Source of the DNA: Austropuccinia psidii
Lineage: Eukaryota > Basidiomycota > Pucciniomycetes > Pucciniales > Sphaerophragmiaceae
NCBI GenBank assembly: GCA_023105745.1
Contig: JALGQZ010000007.1
Span: forward strand, 53,983,569-54,047,568
Reading direction: 5' to 3'
Length of the DNA stretch: 64,000 nt
The translations under genes and the position numbers were made by a program. Positions 9,879 through 18,690 of this stretch are shown here, piece by piece; position 1 is the stretch's first letter, and the number at the start of each line of letters is the position of its first letter. The notes beneath the pieces are model-generated. The model was not told the DNA's origin, did not search any database, and saw only the letters and a program-made list of their open reading frames with translations.

Positions 9879-12800
9879 CTAAATTTCCTTCTTATTCTGA
9901 GGCATAGGCTTTAATAATACTGCTGCAACTTTGTTTTTATCAATTCCAAGGGACAAACCAGATACAACATGTCCTAGTGCCTTAAGTTCTTTAAATCCAA
10001 AATGACATTTCTTCAAGGAGATTTTCATGTTTACTGATTGAATTTTTGTCAAAACTCTTGATAATCTGTACATGTGCTCCTCCCAAGTCTTTGAATAGAT
10101 AATAATGTCATCAATGTAAATGATTAACCATCCCTCTGAGAGTTCTTCAGGGAAGATTTCATTCATCATTCTTTGGAAGTGTGAAGGTGCATTTTTGATA
10201 CCAAAGGGCATCCTTAAGTATTCATACACTCCACAATGAACAATAATTCTCAAGTATTTTCTTGCTCTTGGTGTTACCACATTTTGATGGAATCCTTTAA
10301 GGGCATCCATAGTGGTTATATACACTGCTTGAGATATTTGAGTAAGGGCAATTTGGATTTTTGGTATAGGGTATCTGTCTGGGACAGTGTAAGTGTTCAG
10401 AGCTCTAAAGTCCCCAACCATTCTGGATTTTCCATTATGCCACGCCACTATGACTGGTGTAGTTATTTCTACTTCCTCATTGTGGCCTACTTTTCTTATT
10501 ACACCAAGGTCTAGAAGTTCTTTGATATGAATTTCTAGAGCTTCTCTTGATTTTGGACTTGCTGGATAAGCAGGTCTTCTTAAGAGTGGTGGATAAGGTC
10601 TCTCAATGTTAAGAATGATGTCAACTTCATGACCAATAATTGCTCCCAGGGGTTCTTTGTCTGTAGCAAATGCTCCTCTGTGGTCATACAAAAGGGAAGA
10701 AAGTTCATTTTCTTGCTTATCAGTCAGATGAAGGCTTATTTCAGCCTCATTTAACTGTTCAGACTTGAATTTCTCTAACTCTAAGTTGACTGGTGATACT
10801 TTGTTTACTGTAATTTGTCTTTTAAAGGGTAAAAAGGCAAATTTCTGGCGCTTATTGTCTCCAATTGTAAAGTATCTGTCTTTGTTATTATGTAAATCTA
10901 TCCCATACATGATTAAATAGTCATTTCCCAATATAAAATGGGTACTAGAGCAATTTTCCATAACAACAAATTCAACTGTGATCCTTAAATTCCCATTTAT
11001 GTGTGGGAATATGACATTGGTCTCAAAGATTCCTAATGCTTTCATTGGGTTACTTGCACTGTTGAATTTTATACCATCAATTGGTAACAATTGGTCTTCA
11101 AAATTTGGTACACAAGTCTTAAGAAAAGATTTTCCAACACAAGAGCAGAAGGCTCCTGGGTCAAGCAAAAGTTTGGTGGGCTTGTTGTCAATCACCACTT
11201 CTGTTATACAGGAGTTACCAGCTGTATAACCTTTTCCTCTGTTTGGTTTTGTCTTCATAAGTTGTGCATCTTGAACTTTTGATAAATCAACTTGACCATT
11301 GCTCAATTGTGGTAAGTGGGAATAAGATTCCATGATGTCAAAAGTGGCATTGATATTTTCTATATCTTTTGAAGATTCAGAAAATATGGATGACTTATCA
11401 TCTGAATTGTCTTCAATTATGTCTTCTTTTTCAACATCTGGTTCCTTTTCAATGTCAATTTCATTGATTTTCCCCCTCTTTGGACATGTATTGGCTAAAT
11501 GGGTGGTGCTTTGGCAAATATGGCATTTTCTGACTGTATCTGCAGATTTATATTTAATATTACCAGAATTTTCTTTGGGGTTTTTGTCCACAGAATCTTT
11601 CCAAGGTGTATTAAATCTTGTTTTGAGATTCACCCTACTAGAACCAATTTTGGTTCTGGTGGTTACTTCTTCTAGTATATTGATAATATCTTCTGCTGAA
11701 GATTGTTCAGTAGTCCTGCTTTTGACAGCATGCTCTAAGTCACCTCCACATTGTCTCAGAATTTTTCTATGGATCATAAATTCTGACATGTCAGGATATA
11801 ATGCTGTTAATCTGTCCTTTTGTTGGCAAAACCATGGTAAAGCTTTGTCTTTATCAGCATTAAATTTGGCAGATTCAAAGGCTGTTTCAACTTTAAACCT
11901 CCAAGCATCATTTGCCCATTTGTTGATGATTTGGGTTTTCCACCAAGTCCAACTCTGGTGCCCATGTGCTTGTCTTATTTTGATGTACCATCTGTGAGCT
12001 GATCTGGTAAACAAGGTGTTAAACCTGGCTGTTACCAATCTGTCTGGTAATTCAAAATCTTCTTTGATCATGTCAATACCTCTAATGAATTCCATATGGT
12101 CATACTCTCCTTCACCACTGAAGTGAGGCCATTCTTTAAGTTTTGGAACTTCTTTCAAGAGTGCTTGGCCCATTGATGGTTCCAAGTTATGAAAAGAAGT
12201 GGATAATTCATTTTTTAATTGTGAATTATCAGGATCCAATACTTGTGGATTTGGAATTCTTGTGCCCTCATTTTGATTTAGAGGTGTAGACATTCTTGGT
12301 AAGGTGTTCAGTATTTGTTCAATGTCATTCATTTTACTGTTGCTACACCTTTGGGAATTTCTGTATTCATGTTGGAAGCTTTGTATTAAATTTATTACTT
12401 CAATTTTATACATGTCTTCCTTATGTGTCAGTTCTTGCCATAACTCTGTCTGTCTTGTATTATCAGCAGTGACTTGATTCAATTTCATTGATAATTTTGA
12501 TACTTCTTCTTGTGAAGCATCAAAACACTTTTTCAAGGCAATGGTATATGTCTTTACTTCAGTAAATGAATTTGAAATGTCATCAAGGACTTTCTTGTTA
12601 TCTGTTTTGATAATATTTATGGCTTGTTTAATTCTTGTTTCAATCATGTCATCAATATTGAATTTAGAATATTTATCTGTTAATTCTTTAATAATGGCAG
12701 ATTGTTCATTTATTTTAATGTTAGAAGAATTGTCATTATTAGAATTTTTAATTGTTCTTAAAACTTTTTCAAAACACATAAGTGTTTCATTAATTTGGCA

Positions 12801-13583
12801 CAGACTCAGGTTGTTTGTTTTAATGTTGTTACAAATGGTGTCATTTTTATCAGAAAGATGTTTTTTCACGTCATTTATAGCATTATACAACTCTGGGATG
12901 GAATCAAATATGTCAGAAATCATTTCTGGAACCTTAATCTGGCTTCCTCCTTCTTCTGTAATTCCATCATGGTTCTGGCCATCTGAAATACATTTTCCAT
13001 GGCATCCTGCTGAATCTTTGGGATTCTGTAGCCCTGGCTGTAAGGTTTTGGGGCTGGTGCCTTCCCTTTGCCCTTGTTTGGAGTTTGTGGCTGCTTCTTC
13101 ACGTTGGAATTGCTGCTGCTGGCCACTGGGGCTGTTTTTGGCACTGGATTGGGTGGTGGAGGGTTGTTTTTCCTCCATTCTAGTGTCAAAAGCATCATGT
13201 TTTTCTTCTCCATCAATGGATGCCATCCATTGAGCAATTTGCAAGTGTTGGGATGGCCCAAGAATTTCCTTACTGTCAGGTAAGAATTCATGCAGTTTTT
13301 CCACAGATCTGCCAGGATCTGGTACTCCTTGTACTGCAGTGCATTGTTGTAAGCTTTGTGGCTGGCTTTGTATATGTCCACTGAGGCTTCTTGTGGCGGT
13401 GTCAGCTCTTTTTGAAGGTAAAATGGTAGTATCAGCTTCAGAATGACCCATTTTAGTTGTTTGGAAGTCATCAACTGACCCTTTTCCTTCTGTACCTGGT
13501 TGGCCTCTGCCATAATCACGTCTATTACCTTTTTGGGAGCTGCTTGAGGGGTTGTAGCTGGCTCCTGATCTGGTTGAAGGCAT
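9879..13583 (-). CDS. gag-pol: Element A gag-pol N-terminal part: Gag, protease, reverse transcriptase (ends at premature stop)
   Basis: 1,234 codons are open from ATG at 13583 to a TAG at 9881-9879. Residues 1-220 are Q/S/T-rich and poorly conserved among copies. Residues 221-430 look like a coiled coil. The capsid-like Retrotrans_gag region is about 485-640 (WPHFSGEGEYDH, then the RWY and WWKTQIINKW blocks). A CX2CX4HX4C zinc knuckle spans C687-C700. The protease motif is LLLDPGA at about 806-811, with DPG instead of DTG/DSG. RT contains a catalytic Asp near 1093 (TMDALKGFHQ), PFGIKNAPSHFQ, and YIDD at 1156-1159. The TAG sits in KKEI-stop-SFLGF, where element F has CAG, so it is a C-to-T nonsense change. 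The true start may be M221 (see the overlapping ORF1 entry). Confidence 0.93.
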   Translation of the reverse strand: MPSTRSGASYNPSSSSQKGNRRDYGRGQPGTEGKGSVDDFQTTKMGHSEADTTILPSKRADTATRSLSGHIQSQPQSLQQCTAVQGVPDPGRSVEKLHEFLPDSKEILGPSQHLQIAQWMASIDGEEKHDAFDTRMEEKQPSTTQSSAKNSPSGQQQQFQREEAATNSKQGQREGTSPKTLQPGLQNPKDSAGCHGKCISDGQNHDGITEEGGSQIKVPEMISDIFDSIPELYNAINDVKKHLSDKNDTICNNIKTNNLSLCQINETLMCFEKVLRTIKNSNNDNSSNIKINEQSAIIKELTDKYSKFNIDDMIETRIKQAINIIKTDNKKVLDDISNSFTEVKTYTIALKKCFDASQEEVSKLSMKLNQVTADNTRQTELWQELTHKEDMYKIEVINLIQSFQHEYRNSQRCSNSKMNDIEQILNTLPRMSTPLNQNEGTRIPNPQVLDPDNSQLKNELSTSFHNLEPSMGQALLKEVPKLKEWPHFSGEGEYDHMEFIRGIDMIKEDFELPDRLVTARFNTLFTRSAHRWYIKIRQAHGHQSWTWWKTQIINKWANDAWRFKVETAFESAKFNADKDKALPWFCQQKDRLTALYPDMSEFMIHRKILRQCGGDLEHAVKSRTTEQSSAEDIINILEEVTTRTKIGSSRVNLKTRFNTPWKDSVDKNPKENSGNIKYKSADTVRKCHICQSTTHLANTCPKRGKINEIDIEKEPDVEKEDIIEDNSDDKSSIFSESSKDIENINATFDIMESYSHLPQLSNGQVDLSKVQDAQLMKTKPNRGKGYTAGNSCITEVVIDNKPTKLLLDPGAFCSCVGKSFLKTCVPNFEDQLLPIDGIKFNSASNPMKALGIFETNVIFPHINGNLRITVEFVVMENCSSTHFILGNDYLIMYGIDLHNNKDRYFTIGDNKRQKFAFLPFKRQITVNKVSPVNLELEKFKSEQLNEAEISLHLTDKQENELSSLLYDHRGAFATDKEPLGAIIGHEVDIILNIERPYPPLLRRPAYPASPKSREALEIHIKELLDLGVIRKVGHNEEVEITTPVIVAWHNGKSRMVGDFRALNTYTVPDRYPIPKIQIALTQISQAVYITTMDALKGFHQNVVTPRARKYLRIIVHCGVYEYLRMPFGIKNAPSHFQRMMNEIFPEELSEGWLIIYIDDIIIYSKTWEEHMYRLSRVLTKIQSVNMKISLKKCHFGFKELKALGHVVSGLSLGIDKNKVAAVLLKPMPQNKKEI
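12920..13513 (-). CDS. Overlapping ORF1 in the +1 frame of element A gag (unknown first protein)
   Basis: 197 codons from an ATG in good context (A at -3, G at +4) to a TGA, wholly inside the N-terminal part of the longer gag-pol frame and shifted by +1. The product reads as a structured acidic/basic protein (YKEYQILADLWKN, then LTVRKFLGHPNTCKLLNGWHP), then a proline- and lysine-rich linker (PPPPNPVPKTAP, KGKGKAPAP), then a helical end (MENVFQMARTMMEL). By eye, A and F differ at about 8 of 110 residues in this frame but 19 of 105 in the gag-pol frame. A and D differ at about 10 of 67 against 29 of 64. The hidden frame is therefore the better conserved one. Its TGA overlaps an ATG of the gag-pol frame (ATGA, 12923-12920). 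Function unknown; the position suggests a Gag or matrix-like role. Confidence 0.75.
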   Translation of the reverse strand: MAEANQVQKEKGQLMTSKQLKWVILKLILPFYLQKELTPPQEASVDIYKASHKAYNNALQYKEYQILADLWKNCMNSYLTVRKFLGHPNTCKLLNGWHPLMEKKNMMLLTLEWRKNNPPPPNPVPKTAPVASSSNSNVKKQPQTPNKGKGKAPAPKPYSQGYRIPKIQQDAMENVFQMARTMMELQKKEEARLRFQK

Positions 13584-13633
13584 AATTATGGTTAAAAAGG
13601 CTTAAAATAGTATTTTTACGTCAAAAAACTTAC
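13570..13633 (-). other. Candidate 64-nt intron in element A leader/gag
   Basis: On the minus strand it starts GTAAGT, contains a CTTTTTAAC stretch that could serve as branch region, and ends in AACCAG. Splicing would join the open upstream exon (ending ...CAATA) to exon 2 at ATCAGGAG. The junction codon AAT then continues exactly in the ORF1 (+1) frame. The intron includes the first ATG of the gag-pol frame (13583-13581), so removing it would change which start codon comes first. F has lost the GT (GGGAGT) and D has an altered donor (GTAGGT) and acceptor, fitting their decayed state. Not proven without RNA data. Confidence 0.55.
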
Positions 13634-13831
13634 TATTGGCCAAATTTTTAGCTTTCTGAAGGGTATTACTTATGTCCAAGTTAATTAATTCAGAAGATAT
13701 TGGTTCAGGCTGGTTATTTTGAGTCACAATAACAGTGCTATTATGATCAGAATTGACAGTACTGGCAGGGATAATGCTGGTTACTGTTGAGGCTGTTTCA
13801 ATGTTTTCTTGTCTTACCACGTTGTCAGACA
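13634..13831 (-). CDS. Candidate upstream exon (ORF0) of element A, no ATG
   Basis: An open frame whose exon would run 13831-13634 on the minus strand. It encodes a short T/S/N-rich segment (NIETASTVTSIIPAS, then LINLDISNTLQKAKNLAN). The nearly identical sequence in F (within 59744-59995) remains open, and D has a broken version. It contains no ATG in any frame. The minus strand shows a TTTTAG acceptor-like end at 13832, and a donor-like ATAA-GTGAGG lies at 13908, suggesting a further 77-nt intron upstream. Spliced at 13633/13570 it reads straight into ORF1. It may be translated from a start I cannot see, or be a non-coding leader exon. Confidence 0.45.
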
Positions 13832-13908
13832 CTAAAATTAATGAAAAAGCCAATTAATTAAGTAAAAAAAGGATATTTCAAAAAAAGAAATAAAAATTTA
13901 AGCCTCAC
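13832..13908 (-). other. Candidate 77-nt leader intron of element A
   Basis: The donor-like GTGAGG follows TTATAA. The same TATAAGT(A/G)A block lies in the leaders of F (TATAAGTAAGG), D (TATAAGTGATG) and even E (TATAAGTGATT near 46480). The acceptor is a T-rich run ending TTAATTTTAG. Length and layout fit fungal introns. Evidence is motif conservation only. Confidence 0.35.
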
Positions 13909-14035
13909 TTATAATATGAAAAAAAATTATTTTTTATGGATTTTTTGAATTATAAGTATTTTTTATATGTTTTTAAATTTTTCAATATAAGAAAAAAGAT
14001 TTAAAAAGAGTAAAAAAAATATGTCACAGGTAAAA

Positions 14036-14056
14036 TATCACGGCTGGGCCCCCAAA
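14036..14056 (-). promoter_or_regulatory. Primer-binding-site region of element A
   Basis: Directly after the 5' LTR on the minus strand comes TTTGGGGGCCCAGCCGTGAT. The TGG trinucleotide would pair with the CCA end of a tRNA. F (TTTGGGGGCCTGGCCGTGAT), D (TTTGGGGGCCCATCCATGAT), B (TTTGGGAATCTGGCCTTGAT) and E (TTTTGGGCGTCTGGCC) have related sequences. I could not name the priming tRNA. Confidence 0.65.
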
Positions 14057-15888
14057 TGTAAGGTGTGGATATGAAACTTTGATTAAAAATCAAGTACTTT
14101 TCCTGTCCTCAAAATTTGTATAAGGTAAAATTCAGTTAAAAATAGTATGAAATATTATTTTTAAGAGAAAACACGCCAATTTTATTGTTTATAAATTTTT
14201 TAGTATAAAACAATAATATAAAAATTTATTGTTTTACCAACAATAAAGATTTATCCAAAAAATACTCTACAAGAGATATTTTAAGGCTACAAAAGAAATT
14301 TCTTCAAGAGCAATTTCAATTGGAATTAATTGAGCAAAGAACTGCAAGCAATTAATTAAAGAACAAAGTCTTTAAAAAGAATATTAAAGAGAAAACACGC
14401 CCAAAAGTGACCAGAGTGAATTTGGAAACAAAGTGACAAAGTTAACAGTGATGAAAGATGCTTTAATTCACTTTTGGGGTGGTTCAGGGGTAAAAATGAT
14501 TATAAGAGTTACAAACAATGATTATAATGATTTTTTTCACGTGGTTAAAAGGATTAAAATGATTTAAAAGTGGTGGTTGGAATCTTTGATTGATTGGTTT
14601 AACAGTTTTAAACTAATTAATAAAAGGAAAAGATTCTAACATGAAGAGAAAAGTGGGGCAAAGAAGACATTCTTTTATAGCCATCAATTCTCTTACTCCA
14701 AAAGTAAAATTTACTCTTGTCAGTCGTGAAAAACAGTCTGACAACAGAAAAGCCAATTATGGCATCATTGAACCCTGGTTTAGACCAAAAAGGGCTGGTT
14801 TAAGCCATTTTTAGCCATTTTTAGCCATTTTAGACCCTTAAATCAGCCATTACTATAGCAATACCAGGCCTAGAGCCTTCAAAACACGTCAGAATGTGTG
14901 TCAGAGGCGTAGAAACCAGTTAAAACTGTTTTTATTATGATTGTTTTATCTTAAGGGTAGTTTTACCCTCTTGGCAACAGCTAAAACTACCCCAGTTGGT
15001 ATCAAAACCTCATCATCAATTGAGTCCACAGACCCTGTAACTCAATTCCAGGCCAAAAGTGATGAACTTTTGCGTGAATTTTGACATCCCACGCCTGTCA
15101 GCAAGGATTTTGGGGGTCTAGCTCCCCCTTAGAGCTGGAGTTCCTTTTCCCCCCCAAATTTAATCTTTCCAATTTATTTTTTCCTTTAATTCCTCATCAT
15201 GTATTATACTTATAATTTACATATGTAATTGAATTCAATTGTACAGTACAATACAGTAATAATTGACACCTCATATGTAAATCAAAGTTCACTTATGTAA
15301 TACACGTGCACATTTTGACATTTCAATTGAATTCAATTGAAAATACTTCAATTCCTCATAACTTCTAAACTAAACACAACACCTCAATTTTAACACAAAA
15401 ATTGATGGTTAACACCACATGTGGTGTGAATTAAATTAAAGTTTTGAGGATTTTCAACTTTTGTATTGAAAATACTAAAAACTTAATTTAAGCTTATTTA
15501 GAGTTGAGTTACAAAAATTTCACTCAGAGGTGACCCCACCTGATTTTTTATGAGGAATCCAATGGTGAAATAAAATTTATATGTTTATTTATTGGATAAA
15601 AAGTTATAATAAATTTTATTTAACTTTTTTCCAAATTTATTTATTTTTTCACAATTTTGTTAAAATTTCATTTTTACTTAAATTTTTCAAGTATAAATGT
15701 AATTTTATATTTACAAAATTTAAAGTAATTTTATTTTTAAATTATATTTAATTTTTTTATTTTTTAATATAATTTTATATTTAAATTTTGATTTTTATTT
15801 TATAAATAAATTTATTTTATTTATATTAATATGTTATTTTTTATATTTGTGGTCTTTTGGGTATATGAAATTACCTCTAAGGCTCACA
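14057..15888 (-). repeat. Element A 5' LTR (promoter LTR)
   Basis: Almost identical to 5804-7634 with the same ends. The TATA box lies at 14672-14679 on the minus strand, so transcription should start near 14640-14650. From 14639 to 13584 the coding strand contains no ATG. The 10-bp tandem GCCATTTTTA has three units at 14804-14832, as in the 3' LTR. The outer end is followed by the AATCA target copy. Confidence 0.97.
14672..14679 (-). promoter_or_regulatory. TATA box of the element A promoter
   Basis: TATAAAAG on the minus strand in the 5' LTR, about 30 nt before the start of the ATG-free leader. This is the most likely core promoter of the one nearly intact element in the window. Confidence 0.75.
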
Positions 15889-15893
15889 AATCA
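15889..15893. repeat. Target site duplication of element A (right copy)
   Basis: AATCA, identical to 5799-5803. The integrase reading of element B resumes straight after it. Confidence 0.95.
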
Positions 15894-18690
15894 TGGGTAA
15901 AGCCATCAGAGTCTTTGAACTATAGCCCATAAGAACAGATTCTTCTGATCATGTCTTCCCAGGTTTGTATCATTCTTTCTGCCAGACAATCAGTTTGAAG
16001 GTGGTAGGCTGTGGAGAATGATAGCTTTGTTCCAAACAAGTTATGGAGGTTTGTCCATAATGCTGAGGTGAATTTTGTGTCTCTGTCACTTATTATATTT
16101 TGGAATACTCCTGTATGGATAATAACTTTATTCCATATCATTATGGCTGTCTCCATATATGTGTTGTCTTTGTGAAATGGTAAGAGTATTGGAGTTTTGC
16201 TGTACCTGTCAACTAATACTAGGCATAAATTATAGCTTCTATCTCCTCCTGGAGATAAGGGTGTTACCCAGTCCATGTAAAATATTTCACAAGGGGATTT
16301 TGGTTCTTGAATTTGGATCACAATTCCATATTTCTTACTGTGGCTCTGTTTGCTTTTTGACATCTGTCACAGGTTTGGCAGTATTCTGCAACCTCTTTTT
16401 TCCAATTTGGCCACCAAGAGCTGGTTTTTACCCTCTCTAGTGTTCTTTCTTCTGAGAGATGTCCAGATGCAACAATATGATGAAATTAATTCAGTATATT
16501 GCTTATCAGAGTTCTATCTGTTAAAGCCATGACAAATGTATGTTTAGTCTTATGATAGAGGATTCCATCAAGGAGGTGGAACCTTCCTTCATATTATGCT
16601 TTTTTCCATACCTCATCTAGTGTGAATGAAATTTATGGGTCTTTACAGTCTTTCATCAGAAGTTGGAATAATATATGACAGATCTTTTCCACCTTATAGA
16701 TTTATTTAACTTGGTTAAAGAATTCTGTGCCAATATCTGTGACACATATGCCTTCTATATGATGTTCTTCCTGTGGTACACATGCTGGGTTTTCAGGTGT
16801 ATTTGCTAAAGCCCATCTTCTAAGACCATCTGCATTTTTATGAATATTTCCAGATTTATGAACTATAGTCATATTTCCTCTATATTCTTGGATAGCACTT
16901 TGACATCTCAGCATGTGTCTATTTGTTGTCTTCATGTTTAGTAAAGATTTTACAGCATTGCAGTCTTTTATCACATCAAACACTGTTCCATAAACAGAAT
17001 AGTGCAACTTTTGTGAAGCCCACACTAGGAAAAGACATTCCATTTGTCTTGCTCCATATCTTTCCTCTGTTGGCTTGATTTGTCTTTAAATAAAGCAAAT
17101 TGGTCCCTCAACAGGTTTATCATTGATGATTTGTGTTTGGTGTAGTGCAGCACCTAGTCCTTCTCCACAAAAATCAATTTACAGCTTCAAAGGTAGTTTC
17201 CAATATGGCTTTAGAAGAAATTAGGCATTTGTGAGGGCATTTTTAAATTCCTAATATGCTTTAAACCTTCAGTAATCTCATAGACTGCCTTTTGGTCACA
17301 AAGCTTGTACAAGGATTTGGAAATTCTTGCAAAGTCTTTTATATGCTGTCTCTAATAATCAGAAAATCCTAGAAATGATTTCATTTCTTTTTTTGGTTTG
17401 GGGGATTGGCTTCAGTAGTACTGATGTCACTTTGTTTTTATCTATGCCTAAGCTTAGTCCAGATAAAACATGTCCTAGTTCTTTCAGTTCACTGTATGCA
17501 AAATGACATTTTGTTAAGGAAGTTTTCATATTTGCTTGTACTATGTTTTGAAATGCCCTTTCTAGTATTTTTAAGTGAATTTCCTAAGTTCCTGAGAAAT
17601 CTATCATATAATAAATATAGATAATTAACCATTCTTCTGATAATTCTTCAGGAAATATGTTATTCATCATTATTTAATAATGGGAAGGTGCATTCTTTAT
17701 ACCAAATGGCAGTCTTAAGTATTCATAAGTTCCACAGTGGACTATTATCCTCAGTAGTTTCTTGGCATTGCCTGTTAAGAAATTCTGGTGAAAATCCTTT
17801 AGAGCATCCATGGCTGTAATGAGCTTAGCCTGTGACAATTGTGTGAATTTTCCATGGATTCTGGGTATTGGATATTTGTCAGGGATATTATAGGTATTTA
17901 AAGCTCTAAAGTCCCCTTCCATCCTTGATTTTCCATTATTCTAGGCTATAATTACAGGTGTAGTTACATCTAATTGTTCATTATGTCCTACTTTCCTTAA
18001 TACTCCAAGGTCCATTAATCCTTTGATGTGTACCTCTAATGCTTCTCTAGCTCCTGGGCCAGCTGGGGAAGCCAGTCTCCTTAATAAGGGTTGATAAGAT
18101 TTTCCACATTAAGAATAATGTCTACTTCATTTCCAATGATTTCACCTAGTGGTTCTTTGTCAGTTGCAAAGTCATTTTTGTATTTAAACAAGAGATCAAT
18201 CAGTTTTTCTTTCATTTTTACTGTTAATTCTTGATTGAATTCTGCCTCATTAAGTTGTTCATTTATGAAGGATTGTCTCTCTGGGATTTTCTCTTCATTT
18301 TGAATAACTGTAATTTGTTTTTTGTTATTTAAAAAATCAAATTTCTGCCTCTTCTTGTCTCCTATGGTAAAATATCTGTCTTTTTGATTAGAGATATCTA
18401 TTCCAGAAATTAACAATTAATCATTTCCAAGTATAAAATGGTTACTAGTACAGTTTTCAATTACTAAAAACTCTACTTTAATTCATATACATTGAGAAGG
18501 GTGAGGAAAAATCAATTTTAAGTCAATTATTCCAAGGGGCTTCATGCTTTCACTTGAACTACTCAATTCAACCCCTTGTATTGGTATACGTTTTTCTTCC
18601 CAATATGGTAGAATTGCTTTTAAGTAATCCTTACCAACACAGGAAAAGTATGCTCACATATGTAAATTTGCTTTTTCCTCTTGGTTTCCA
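15894..18690 (-). pseudogene. pol: Element B pol: protease, RT, RNase H, integrase core (decayed)
   Basis: On the minus strand from 18690: a destroyed protease (the catalytic D-T-G codons are replaced, with a stop), then the region before RT (18081-18416, ATDKEPLGEIIGNEVDI). RT fragments follow (17674-17922 with GDFRALNTY, MDALKDFHQ and PFGIKNAPSHY), then RNase H (16702-17043: [31 protein letters not shown]) and the integrase core (15920-16363: [36 protein letters not shown]). The YIDD region near 17610 is broken. Several frameshifts and stops separate the pieces. The integrase ends at the A insertion and continues at 5803. Confidence 0.9.

Larger units (their letters stand above)
5804..15888 (-). 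mobile_element. Element A: nearly intact Ty3/gypsy chromovirus inserted in B
   Basis: This 10,085-bp element has perfect 5-bp target duplications, two LTRs of 1.83 kb that differ at only about a dozen places by eye, a primer-binding-site region, a polypurine tract and a full Gag-PR-RT-RNase H-IN-chromodomain frame broken by a single TAG. It is the youngest element in the window. It lies within the integrase gene of B, in the same orientation. Because LTRs and cis signals look complete, it could still be mobilised by proteins from another copy (inference). Confidence 0.97.

Noticed and set aside
9879..9881. Programmed stop-codon readthrough between RT and RNase H in element A
   Set aside because: The stop falls inside a continuous fold segment (KKEI-SFLGF), not at a Gag/Pol boundary, and element F has a sense CAG there.
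11332..13233. Long plus-strand ORFs opposite gag (11332-11997, 12541-13233)
   Set aside because: They are antisense shadows of the open gag-pol frame on the minus strand, with leucine/serine-rich translations and no domain. Gag-pol domains explain the DNA.
5804..15888. Envelope gene (retrovirus-like element)
   Set aside because: After the chromodomain stop at 7659 only a polypurine tract precedes the LTR; there is no room for an env ORF in A, E or F.
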